Assembly: GCA_016867395.1 (NCBI GenBank)
Contig: VGJS01000023.1
Coordinates: 1 to 58,322 of the forward strand
Direction: 5' to 3'
Source of the DNA: Candidatus Handelsmanbacteria bacterium
GTDB lineage: Bacteria > Latescibacterota > UBA2968 > UBA8231
DNA length: 58,322 nucleotides
Shown here: positions 27,902-35,401 of the stretch, piece by piece
Layout: each line of letters opens with the position of its first letter
Position numbering within the stretch: the stretch's first letter is position 1
The notes under the pieces: model-generated
What the model was told of the DNA's origin: nothing
Database searches by the model: none
Seen by the model: the letters and a program-made list of their open reading frames with translations, nothing else
Translations under genes and position numbers: made by a program

Positions 27902-28998
27902 TGGCTCCTGCCTCATTGCTGGGCAAGACGCTCGGGGAGATACCCACCCCAGCCCTCCTGGTCGACCTTGACCTCTTTACCTCCAACCTCCGCCGGCTGG
28001 CCGGTTTCTGCCGATCCCAAGGCATTGCCTGGCGCCCCCACACCAAAGCACACAAATCCCCGGAGGTAGCCCGCCTGCTCTTGGGGGCCGGCGCCTGCGG
28101 CATCACCTGCGCCAAGTTGAGCGAGGCCGAGTTGATGGCCGCCCACGGCATCGACCAGATCCTCATCGCCAACCAGATCGTTACCCCGGCCAAACTAGAG
28201 CGCCTCTCCCGTCTTCAGGAACGCGCCACAGTGCTGGCAGCCATCGACAACCCGGCGGCGGTGCCGCTCTTTCAGCAGGCTGCCCAGCGGGTCGGGCGCC
28301 CCATCCCCGTGCTCATCGAGGTGGACATCGGGATGAACCGCTGCGGGGTGCAGCCCGGTCCGCCGGCCCTGGCCCTGGCCCTGGCCATCCACGAGGCTCC
28401 CGGGTTGGTCTTCCGCGGCCTGATGGGATACGAGGGCCACGTCCTGAGCGTTAAACCCGCCGCGGCCAAAAGCGCCGCCTGCGCCCTGGCCCTAAGCCAC
28501 CTGATCTCCACCCGCGACCTGCTGCTCGAGGAGGGCATCCCCGTCGAGATCATCAGCGCCGGCGGGACCGGCTCTTATCAACTAACCGCCTCCTATCCGG
28601 GAATCACCGAATTGCAGGCCGGAGGTGGGATCTTCATGGACGCCATGTACCGACAGACCTTCGGGGTAAACGACCTGGAGTACGCTCTGACCATCCTCGC
28701 CACCGTCACCAGCCGCCAGGGAGGGCACGTTGTCGTCGATGCCGGCTTCAAGACCATGTCGGCCTTCCACCACCCCCCTCACCCCCTGAACCGCGACGAC
28801 CTGCGCCTTCGCTACCTCTCCGCCGAGCACGGGGTTTTCGAGGTCGCCGGCGGCACCGGGCCCCAACTCGGGGAACTGCTCCAGTTCGTCGCCGGGTACA
28901 GCGACTCCACCGTCTTTCTCCACGATTGTTTTCTCGGGGTGCGCGGCGGCCGGGTTGAACAGGTCTGGGAGATCCTCGGCCGCGGCAAGCTGGATTGA
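27901..28998 (+). CDS. D-threonine aldolase-like PLP enzyme (alanine racemase fold)
   Basis: 365 residues. The N-terminal barrel begins IPTPALLVDLDLFTSNLRRL, with WRPHTKAHKSPEVARLLL where the PLP lysine lies, and the barrel continues through EVDIGMNRCGVQPG. The C-terminal domain has DAGFKTMSAFH and the HG...E pattern of metal-dependent D-threonine aldolases and D-serine dehydratases (DSD1). Such enzymes cleave or dehydrate D-beta-hydroxy amino acids. The typical HxC metal pair is approximated by VFLHDCFLGVRGG (LHDC). The exact substrate cannot be decided here. Confidence 0.85.
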   Translation: MAPASLLGKTLGEIPTPALLVDLDLFTSNLRRLAGFCRSQGIAWRPHTKAHKSPEVARLLLGAGACGITCAKLSEAELMAAHGIDQILIANQIVTPAKLERLSRLQERATVLAAIDNPAAVPLFQQAAQRVGRPIPVLIEVDIGMNRCGVQPGPPALALALAIHEAPGLVFRGLMGYEGHVLSVKPAAAKSAACALALSHLISTRDLLLEEGIPVEIISAGGTGSYQLTASYPGITELQAGGGIFMDAMYRQTFGVNDLEYALTILATVTSRQGGHVVVDAGFKTMSAFHHPPHPLNRDDLRLRYLSAEHGVFEVAGGTGPQLGELLQFVAGYSDSTVFLHDCFLGVRGGRVEQVWEILGRGKLD

Positions 28999-30116
28999 AC
29001 CTGCTCCTCGTCTCCATCGACAGCCTGCGCTTTGACTTTGTTTCGCGCACCAACCCGGCTATCCACACCCCTCGCTTCGACGCCCTGAGCCGGTCCTTCT
29101 CCTTTTCCGATCAGTGCTTCTCGGTCTCCTCGGCCACCCGGCCCGTGCATACCACCCTTTTCACCGGGCTCTACCCCTCCGAGCACGGGGTCCTCGGCCA
29201 ACGCAGCCCGCGGATGCGGCCCGGCCTGCCCCACCTCTTCCCCCTCCTCGCTGGGGCCGGGTACCAGGTGGCCGGCTTCTCGCAGGCCCCGACGATCTTT
29301 GCAGGGCTGGACTACGAACCCTGGATCGCCCCCCTGGAGGAAAGGGCCCTGGCCAAGGCGCTGGGAGGTGCGGGCCGGCGCGGCGTCTTTCTCCACTACT
29401 GGGACACCCACGCCCCCTATGGGGCCGCCGACCGCAAGGCGATGGGGAGCACGGCCGCCCTGTTGCGGCAGGGCCGGCGCTCCGAGGTGATCGCCGCGTA
29501 CCAGCGGGCCGTGGCCACCACCTTTGAACAGCACCTCGCCCCGCTGCTGGCCGGCCTGGACCTGGACCGTTGGATGGTATTGATCTGCGGCGACCACGGC
29601 CAGAGTTGGACCACCGCCGAACCCTACCACGGCCAGACCCTGGACAACAGCGTCCTGCGCGTCCCCCTCTTCCTGCACCTGCCCCGCACCGGCAATCCCC
29701 CCCTCCCGGCCCTGCTCTCCCTGGTCAATGTCTTCCCAACAGTGGCGGGGGTCCTGGGCCTGGACCTCGAATACCGGGGATGGGGCCGGGATCTGCGCCA
29801 CCCCGACCGGTCCGGCCTCTATCTGGCCGAACTGGACCCAGGCGGCGCCCAGGGGCTGGAACCCGGACTCCTCGGCGCCGCGCCTGAGGGCCGGCAATGG
29901 GCCCTTTTCGACCGCCGCCGGAAGTTCACCTGCTGGGCGGAAGCAGGCTCCTATCGCCTCGAAGAAACTTTTTCCGGCGCGGAACTGCCTTTGACGAGCG
30001 GGGAGATTGCGGCCTACACCGATCGCTACCGGGAGATGATGGGGAAAGCGGACATGCCCGTGCCGGCGGCCGACCCGGCCGTGGACCAGCGATTGCGGGA
30101 CCTGGGGTATCTGTAG
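28995..30116 (+). CDS. Alkaline-phosphatase/sulfatase-superfamily hydrolase
   Basis: 373 residues from TTG 28995, overlapping the previous stop as TTGA. The N-terminal LLLVSIDSLRFD carries the metal-binding Asp. The nucleophile region reads TRPVHTTLFTGLYPSEHGV: aligned with sulfatase C/S-x-P-S-R, the nucleophile position is Thr, so formylglycine chemistry is unlikely. HYWDTHAPYG and ICGDHGQSW supply the remaining metal ligands. There is no signal peptide, so it is probably cytoplasmic. It may be a phosphodiesterase or phosphomutase-like enzyme rather than a sulfatase. Last gene of the plus-strand cluster. Confidence 0.8.
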   Translation: MNLLLVSIDSLRFDFVSRTNPAIHTPRFDALSRSFSFSDQCFSVSSATRPVHTTLFTGLYPSEHGVLGQRSPRMRPGLPHLFPLLAGAGYQVAGFSQAPTIFAGLDYEPWIAPLEERALAKALGGAGRRGVFLHYWDTHAPYGAADRKAMGSTAALLRQGRRSEVIAAYQRAVATTFEQHLAPLLAGLDLDRWMVLICGDHGQSWTTAEPYHGQTLDNSVLRVPLFLHLPRTGNPPLPALLSLVNVFPTVAGVLGLDLEYRGWGRDLRHPDRSGLYLAELDPGGAQGLEPGLLGAAPEGRQWALFDRRRKFTCWAEAGSYRLEETFSGAELPLTSGEIAAYTDRYREMMGKADMPVPAADPAVDQRLRDLGYL

Positions 30117-30120
30117 AGGA

Positions 30121-30606
30121 TCAGACCAGAACGGGTTGCACCGCGCCGGCGGCGCGGTCGTAAAAGGCGAAGCCGGGGGGGCCCAGCCTGCCCATCAACT
30201 CGCCAGGATTGAGCAGCCGGCAGCCCTCCAACACCTCGTCACAAGTCCGGTGGTCGTGGCCGTAGCAGACCAGTTCGTACTTGCCAGAAGAGGCCAGCCC
30301 CCGGGCGATCTGCGGGTAGTGGTTGACGGCCACGCGGAAGCCGCCCAGGTCCAGTTCGGCCAGCTCTCCGTGCAGCACGACCTGGGGGAAACGCGCTGCC
30401 TGCTGGGTGAGCAGCCACTTGTCGCCGTCGTTGTTACCCCAGACAACGTGGATGGGGCCCTTAAACCCCTCTGCCATCTGGACCAGGGTGAAGGGGGCGC
30501 ACAGATCCCCGCAACAGATGAGAACCGCGGCATTCTGCATCAGTGGCAGGGCCCGGGTCAAGGCCCAGATATTGTCGTGGATGTCGGCGCAGACGGCGAT
30601 TTTCAT
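30121..30606 (-). CDS. YfcE/MJ0936-type metallophosphoesterase
   Basis: 161 residues. The calcineurin-like motifs are CADIHDN (first Asp-x-His), CGDL, GNND and a final GHDH. The compact size and CADIHDNIWALTRAL start match the YfcE/MJ0936 family of broad phosphodiesterases. It is coupled to the GNAT gene by an ATGA overlap and converges with the hydrolase gene ending at 30116. Confidence 0.88.
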   Translation of the reverse strand: MKIAVCADIHDNIWALTRALPLMQNAAVLICCGDLCAPFTLVQMAEGFKGPIHVVWGNNDGDKWLLTQQAARFPQVVLHGELAELDLGGFRVAVNHYPQIARGLASSGKYELVCYGHDHRTCDEVLEGCRLLNPGELMGRLGPPGFAFYDRAAGAVQPVLV

Positions 30607-31166
30607 GCGGAGTCGGGCTCCTTAACCCGGTAGCCGGGGCCCAGGTGCCCGGCCAAGAGGCACCAGCGCTCCGGGAAGCTGGGGTGGTCGTACCGAGGCG
30701 CGAAACCGAGCCGGAGGTACACCTTGATGGCTGGGAGGCGGAAATCATCGGTGCGCAGCACGATGGTCCGGGCCGGCAGGGTGAGGGCGTGGGCCAAGGC
30801 CGCGGCGGTGACCAGGGCGCCCAAGCCGCGGCCCCGGTGCCCCGGGTGGGAGGCCACCCAGCCGATCTCCCAACATTCCTCCCCGTCCAACACCACGTCG
30901 TGGACCCCGGCGCAGGCAGCCAGGTCATTGGGTCCGACGACGAAGAACTGCCCCACCAGGCCCCCCGCCAGCACCCCCGCCACCCGCTCCAGGTTCCACT
31001 CCCCCAACTCGCCGTTGGCGTTGAGCAGGGCCGCCCAACCCGACTCGTCCCCCGGCTGATAGGGGCGCAACCGATACCCTTGGGGCAAGGCGGGCACCTG
31101 AGGCGGAGTCGGCTTCCGGTACACCATGCGCAACTGGGGGAGATTTTCCTTAGTGGTCTGGCCCAT
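30603..31166 (-). CDS. GNAT-family acetyltransferase
   Basis: 187 residues. The acetyl-CoA loop reads GWVASHPGHRGRGLGALVTA, with R-G-x-G-x-G replaced by the common HRGRGLG form. The C-terminal VYLRLGFAPRYDHPSFPERW completes the fold. The N-terminal PQGYRLRPYQPGDESGWAAL is typical of amino-acid or small-molecule acetyltransferases, and the family is close in style to mycothiol-synthase-like proteins. Substrate unknown. It follows the RibL-like gene by 11 nt and precedes the phosphodiesterase. Confidence 0.85.
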   Translation of the reverse strand: MGQTTKENLPQLRMVYRKPTPPQVPALPQGYRLRPYQPGDESGWAALLNANGELGEWNLERVAGVLAGGLVGQFFVVGPNDLAACAGVHDVVLDGEECWEIGWVASHPGHRGRGLGALVTAAALAHALTLPARTIVLRTDDFRLPAIKVYLRLGFAPRYDHPSFPERWCLLAGHLGPGYRVKEPDSA

Positions 31167-31177
31167 GAGGCTCCGAA

Positions 31178-31600
31178 TTAGGCGTCGGAGCCGGGCGCGG
31201 AGGCCGCGGCGCGGAACAGGGAGGATTTGTACTTCTCCGGGTAATAGGGGTCGAGGACCACGACCTGGATCTTGGGAAAAGCCTCCCGCAGCCGGGCCGG
31301 GGGTTTCTGGTCGTATCCCAGGGCGATCACCTGGGGCTGGACCTCGGCGACGATGCGCAGGAAATCCGGCCCTTCGTGGCCCAGAAGCACCCTGGCGGCC
31401 ACCCGCAGGGATTCCACCCGGGCCCGCCGCTCCTCCTCGCCCTGGGCCGGGGGGCGGCCCTTCAGCCGCCGCACGTTTTCGTCCCGGGCCACTACCACCA
31501 CCAGCTCGTCCCCCAGAGCCGCGGCCTGCTCCAGGAAGGAGCGATGGCCCGGATGGAGGTGGTCAAAGGTCCCGCAGCTCAACACCCTGACGACCATCAC
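31178..31600 (-). CDS. RibL-like cytidylyltransferase-family protein (possible FAD synthetase)
   Basis: About 140 residues with the nucleotidyltransferase motifs CGTFDHLHPGHRSFLEQA (HxGH) and the segment VVVVARDENVRRLKGRPP, which closely resembles archaeal FAD synthetase RibL (GTFDILHPGH, then VARDETVKKLKGRKP, from memory). VIALGYDQ follows in the correct place, and the C-terminal YKSSLF echoes the RibL end. Other members of the fold (TagD, RfaE C-terminal domain) are less similar in these blocks. The start is GTG 31600 or ATG 31597. The gene lies between the SPOR lipoprotein and the GNAT enzyme. FAD synthesis is inferred, supported by the RibF-half at 7026-7442. Confidence 0.75.
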   Translation of the reverse strand: MMVVRVLSCGTFDHLHPGHRSFLEQAAALGDELVVVVARDENVRRLKGRPPAQGEEERRARVESLRVAARVLLGHEGPDFLRIVAEVQPQVIALGYDQKPPARLREAFPKIQVVVLDPYYPEKYKSSLFRAAASAPGSDA

Positions 31601-31601
31601 C

Positions 31602-32084
31602 TCACAGCTTCTCGTTGCCGCGGCGGTCCACCCAGAACTCCACCCCTTTGTCCTTCTTAAAGACCCGGCCGAAGCGTTCGGCCTCCTCCCTGGTGCGGAA
31701 ATAGCCGATGCGCACCCGGGCGCCCTTGTGGTCGGCGTTGGTGATGGCGTAGGCGGGGTAACCCTCGGCGCTGAGGTGCTTGACGCTCTCGACGGCCAGG
31801 CGGGCCTCGTTGAAGGCGCCCACCTGAACTGTGAACTCCCCGGCCGGGTCGTAGGTGATGGGCGGCTCGGCGGCGGCTTCGACCACCGCCGTGTCGGCGG
31901 GGGTCGGTTGCACCGCCAGGGTATCAGCTGGGGCCGGGATCGGGGGTTTTTCCGGAGACTTTGATTCCGAAAGGAGGACCAGTTCGAAGTCCTCCTTCCC
32001 CTTCAGTTCGTCCTCCAGGTCCACCTCCTGCTCCCCACAGCCCGCCAGGAGGACCAGAACCAGGCACCAGGCTGCGGCCTTCAA
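31602..32084 (-). CDS. SPOR-domain lipoprotein
   Basis: 160 residues from TTG 32084, which overlaps the hemL stop as TTGA. The signal peptide ends in LVLLAGCG (lipobox). An acidic and proline-rich linker (about 25-80) follows. The C-terminal SPOR domain reads EFTVQVGAFNEARLAVESV and ARVRIGYFRTREEAERF, the domain that binds denuded septal peptidoglycan. The long frame upstream, to 32375, is a shadow of hemL. This is likely an envelope protein at division sites. Confidence 0.88.
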   Translation of the reverse strand: MKAAAWCLVLVLLAGCGEQEVDLEDELKGKEDFELVLLSESKSPEKPPIPAPADTLAVQPTPADTAVVEAAAEPPITYDPAGEFTVQVGAFNEARLAVESVKHLSAEGYPAYAITNADHKGARVRIGYFRTREEAERFGRVFKKDKGVEFWVDRRGNEKL

Positions 32085-33379
32085 TGGGCCGCCTTCAGGG
32101 CTTCGTAGTGGGCTCGCAGGGTTTGCTCGATATCGTCGTCGCTGTGGACGGCCGAGGGGAAGAGGCATTCGAACTGCGAGGGGGCCACGTAAACCCCCCG
32201 CCGTAGAAGTTCCCAGAAGAATCGCCGGAAGCGCCCGGTATCCGCGGTGCAGGCCGAGGGGTAGTCCACTACCGGGGCCTCGGTAAAGAACATGCAGAGC
32301 ATGGAGCCGACCCGGTTGAGGGTGTACTTGAGGTTCAGTTGCCGCAGATTCCCGGCCATGCCCTCCTCCAGGCACTGGGAGACCTCTTCGAGGCGGCGGT
32401 AGACCTGGGAATCGCCCAACATCTGCAACTGCGCCAGACCGGCCCTCATCGCCAGCGGGTTGCCTGCCAGGGTGCCGGCCTGGGAGATCTTCTTACCCAA
32501 GGGAGAGACCTGCTGCATGATCTCCCGCTTCCCCCCGTAGGCCCCCACCGGCAGGCCGCCCCCGACGATCTTGCCCAGGCAGGTAAGGTCCGGCAGCACC
32601 CCAAAGTATTCCTGGGCCCCGCCCGGTCCCAACCTGAAGCCGGTGATCACCTCATCAAAGATCAGCACGCAGCCCTCCTGGTCGGCCAGTTGGCGCAACT
32701 GCTCAAGGAACCCGGCGCGGGGGGGCACGGTGCCCATGTTGCCGGCCACCGGCTCGACGATGATGGCGGCGATCTGCCCGGGGTTCTGGCGCAGGGCCTC
32801 CTGCACTGCCCCCGCGTCGTTGTATGACACAGTGATCGACAGCGAGGCGATGCCCTGGGGGATGCCGGGGCTGTCCGGGGCGCCCAAGGTGAGGGCCGAG
32901 GAGCCCGCCTTGATCAAAAAGCTATCGCCGTGGCCGTGCCAGCATCCCTCGAACTTGAGGATCTTGTCGCGGCCGGTGTATCCCCGCGCCACCCGGACGG
33001 CGGACATGGTGGCCTCGGTGCCGGAGTTGACCATGCGAACCATCTCGACCGAGGGGACCATCTGGACGATCTGCTTGGCCAGGGCGGTCTCGGCCGGGGT
33101 GGGCGCTCCGAAGCTGGTCCCCAGGGCGCTGGCCTCCTGCACCGCCTCGACCACCCTCGGATGGGCGTGACCGAAGATGAGTGGGCCCCAGGAGCATACG
33201 TAGTCGATGTATTCGCGGCCGTCCAGGTCGAAGAGATGGGCGCCGCGCCCGTGGCTGATCACTGGCGGGTTCCCCCTCACCGCTCCGTATGCCCGCGCCG
33301 GGCTGTTGACCCCGCCGGGGATGTACTGCTGTGCCTCGGCAAAGGCTGCCAGTGACTTTGGACCAGTGTGCTCCACCAC
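32081..33379 (-). CDS. hemL: Glutamate-1-semialdehyde 2,1-aminomutase
   Basis: 432 residues, class III aminotransferase fold. SWGPLIFGHAHP, VNSGTEATMSAVRVARG, the FDEVITGFR metal/PLP aspartate strand and CLGKIVGGGLPVGAYGGKRE (PLP lysine in GK) are typical of HemL. It makes 5-aminolevulinate for heme synthesis by the C5 route. Start is GTG 33379 or the adjacent GTG at 33376; a GGAGGAGGAG site lies about 5-8 nt upstream. First gene of a five-gene minus-strand operon. Confidence 0.96.
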   Translation of the reverse strand: MVEHTGPKSLAAFAEAQQYIPGGVNSPARAYGAVRGNPPVISHGRGAHLFDLDGREYIDYVCSWGPLIFGHAHPRVVEAVQEASALGTSFGAPTPAETALAKQIVQMVPSVEMVRMVNSGTEATMSAVRVARGYTGRDKILKFEGCWHGHGDSFLIKAGSSALTLGAPDSPGIPQGIASLSITVSYNDAGAVQEALRQNPGQIAAIIVEPVAGNMGTVPPRAGFLEQLRQLADQEGCVLIFDEVITGFRLGPGGAQEYFGVLPDLTCLGKIVGGGLPVGAYGGKREIMQQVSPLGKKISQAGTLAGNPLAMRAGLAQLQMLGDSQVYRRLEEVSQCLEEGMAGNLRQLNLKYTLNRVGSMLCMFFTEAPVVDYPSACTADTGRFRRFFWELLRRGVYVAPSQFECLFPSAVHSDDDIEQTLRAHYEALKAAH

Positions 33380-33447
33380 GCTCCTCCTCCTGGGAAATCC
33401 CTTGCTCCGCGTCTGGGGAAATAGCTACCTTGGACCAGGAGACCCCT

Positions 33448-33858
33448 ATGGCCTACATCCTCGTGGTCGAAGACAACCCTCAGACCCGGCGCTACCTGGA
33501 GCGGATTATCCGGCACCGCTCCAAACACGAACTCCTCTTTGCCGGCACCGGCAAGGAGGCCATCGAGAAGCTGGTGGACCGGCGGCCGGACCTGATCTTT
33601 CTGGATCTCTTCGTGCCGCAGACCGACTGCTTCGAACTTTTCGCCCTCCTGCGCCGCCACCCCGCCACCGCCGACATCCCCATCGTCATCCACACCGCCG
33701 TGCCCCTGGACCCGGTGACGCAGATGCGGGTCCGCCGCATGCGCTTCGAGGGCTTCGTCGAGTTCCCCATCGAGGCCAGCGAGCTGAACCGGGTCATCGC
33801 CACCGCTCTCAAACGCAACGCCGTGGCCACTCGCAGATGGAGCCCACCCCGCGCCTGA
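33448..33858 (+). CDS. Single-domain response regulator, atypical receiver
   Basis: 136 residues from ATG 33448, preceded by AGGAG about 9 nt upstream. The receiver has the acidic pair (ILVVEDN), phosphorylatable Asp in DLIFLDLFVP and HTAV for the Thr position. The conserved lysine of the beta5-alpha5 K-P motif is absent: the sequence reads FVEFPIE. There is no output domain, so it is a CheY-like regulator. It is transcribed divergently from hemL and converges on fliN. Its kinase is not in the window. Confidence 0.85.
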   Translation: MAYILVVEDNPQTRRYLERIIRHRSKHELLFAGTGKEAIEKLVDRRPDLIFLDLFVPQTDCFELFALLRRHPATADIPIVIHTAVPLDPVTQMRVRRMRFEGFVEFPIEASELNRVIATALKRNAVATRRWSPPRA

Positions 33859-33865
33859 GCCCTGC

Positions 33866-34309
33866 TCAGAGCATCTCCTCGTCCAAGTCCTCCAGGGGGC
33901 GCGAGTAGTCCATCATCTTGGTGATCCGCACCGCCATCAGGTCGGCTACTACCACCACCTCCCCCTCGGCGAAGGGCCGGTTGTTCACCCGGATATCGAA
34001 GGCAGCACCGGCCAGTTTGGTCAAATGGACGATGTCCTGCTCCCTGAGGGCGGTGAGCTGCCTCACGCTCATCTCCGTGCGGCCTAGTTCGACCGTGATG
34101 TCCACCGCGACGTTGTTGAGCCGGCTCATCCGCGGTTTGCCCTTCCGGGCCGCGGGAGCCTCGAGCTGGGCGAACTGCACCGAAGTAACCACCTCCCCCT
34201 CGTCCTCGGCGTATTGCCCGCCCGCCGCGAGGTCGCCGCCCAGCTCCTCGTCGAGGTGGCCGGCGTCGCCGACCTCGTCTGGGTCGGGATGGCCTGCAGC
34301 TTCACTCAT
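33866..34309 (-). CDS. fliN: Flagellar motor switch protein FliN family
   Basis: 147 residues from ATG 34309, with AGGAGGAA about 7 nt upstream. The first 60 residues are acidic and disordered. The C-terminal SPOA domain (about 75-135) is complete: LNNVAVDITVELGRTEMSVR, AGAAFDIRVNNRPFAEGEVV and VADLMAVRITKM. It forms part of the C-ring or, less likely, a type III secretion sorting platform. No other switch gene is adjacent, so the choice of flagellar role rests on the family and on the FlgT-like gene. Confidence 0.85.
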   Translation of the reverse strand: MSEAAGHPDPDEVGDAGHLDEELGGDLAAGGQYAEDEGEVVTSVQFAQLEAPAARKGKPRMSRLNNVAVDITVELGRTEMSVRQLTALREQDIVHLTKLAGAAFDIRVNNRPFAEGEVVVVADLMAVRITKMMDYSRPLEDLDEEML

Positions 34310-34363
34310 CGGCCAGGTTCCTCCTTCGGTTAATGGCGAAAATACCACAAGACGCAGGCAAAA

Positions 34364-35401
34364 TCAACCTCCCGGATCGCTTCCTTCTATCTGCAGCAGC
34401 GGTGCGGGTTCGCCCCTTCGTTCGAGCAGCCACAACACCAGCACACGGCCCTTTAGAGTTATCGGCAGTTCGGCGAGGATGGCGAATTCGGGGTTGGAAC
34501 CCAACCGCGCCGCCAGGACCGGGGACCGGGGCGCCAGCAGGGCCGCCACCCCGCCGGGGTGCAGCACCCGCGCCACCTCGCCCAGCCCAGCGGCAGGACC
34601 GGGGCCGGCGGCCAGCACCAGGTCCACCGCCTCGTCGGCCACGGGCAGTTCCCCGGGCAGGCCGCGGACCCACCCTGCCCAGCCATCCCGCACCCGGCGC
34701 CCCTCCGGGTCCACGGCGATCACCCCCGCGCGCCTGGCACCGGCGGCCAGGATCTCCGCCCCGTCCCAATTGCAGCCCAGCGTTAGCAGAACCTCGGTGC
34801 CGGTGGCCGGCAGGAGGCGGTCCACGCAAGCGGCCAGAGGCCCCCCTATCCCCCCCTCCCCCACGCAGGCATCGGCGCGGTTAGGCCCCAGTTGCAACCC
34901 CAGCAGGGCCCGCGGTCCTTCAATCTGAAGCTGCAGGCGCAAGAGGCCCTGGCCCTGGCCCTGGACCAAACCCCGAGCGCGAAGCTGGGCCTGGAGGCGC
35001 TGGACCACCTGGCTTTTGGTGAAGCGATGCGCCCCCTGGAGGGTGACGCTCAACTGGAACTGCCATGGGTCGGCCTCCGGTTCGCTGCCCCGGAGCAGGC
35101 GCTGCGCCGCGGCCAGATCAAAACCCTGCAACTGCGCCAGGAGCCGCTCCAGGCCGGGAGGGCCGACGGTGATGCCCTGGACCTGGGCCAGCACGCCATA
35201 GAGGCTGAGGGGGGTGCGCAGGTGCAGCAAGCGACACGGGCTGCGTCTATAGGTGAAGAAGACCCGGCCCTGCCGCCGTCTCCGATCCAGGCGCACCTGC
35301 TCCAGGTCGGCCAGCTCGGACTTGAGTTCGTCGGCGACTACCTCCTCCAGTCCGGCCAGGGCCGCGGCGCAGTAGCGGAAGACCTTGGCTTCCATCCTCA
35401 T
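34364..35401 (-). CDS. THUMP-domain methyltransferase-like protein, catalytic motifs degenerate
   Basis: 345 residues from ATG 35401, overlapping the M16 peptidase stop by ATGA. The N-terminal part (GLEEVVADELKSELADLEQV) and a THUMP domain (FQLSVTLQGAHRFTKSQVVQ) look like RlmL/Trm14-type RNA methyltransferases. In the C-terminal Rossmann part the expected DPFCGSGT is only LGCNWDGAEIL, and the NPPY motif IV is missing (LVLAAGPGP). AdoMet binding and catalysis may be lost. An open frame continues upstream to 36772, but there it only shadows the peptidase genes. Confidence 0.7.
   Translation of the reverse strand: MRMEAKVFRYCAAALAGLEEVVADELKSELADLEQVRLDRRRRQGRVFFTYRRSPCRLLHLRTPLSLYGVLAQVQGITVGPPGLERLLAQLQGFDLAAAQRLLRGSEPEADPWQFQLSVTLQGAHRFTKSQVVQRLQAQLRARGLVQGQGQGLLRLQLQIEGPRALLGLQLGPNRADACVGEGGIGGPLAACVDRLLPATGTEVLLTLGCNWDGAEILAAGARRAGVIAVDPEGRRVRDGWAGWVRGLPGELPVADEAVDLVLAAGPGPAAGLGEVARVLHPGGVAALLAPRSPVLAARLGSNPEFAILAELPITLKGRVLVLWLLERRGEPAPLLQIEGSDPGG

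Noticed and set aside
28360..28386. GGCCCT hexanucleotide repeat in the PLP enzyme gene, also seen near 34945-34967
   Set aside because: It encodes an ordinary Ala-Leu helix here and Gly-Gln repeats in the other gene; too short to call a functional repeat.
28812..29897. 361-residue minus-strand open frame
   Set aside because: Antisense to the PLP enzyme and the sulfatase-fold gene, without recognisable motifs.
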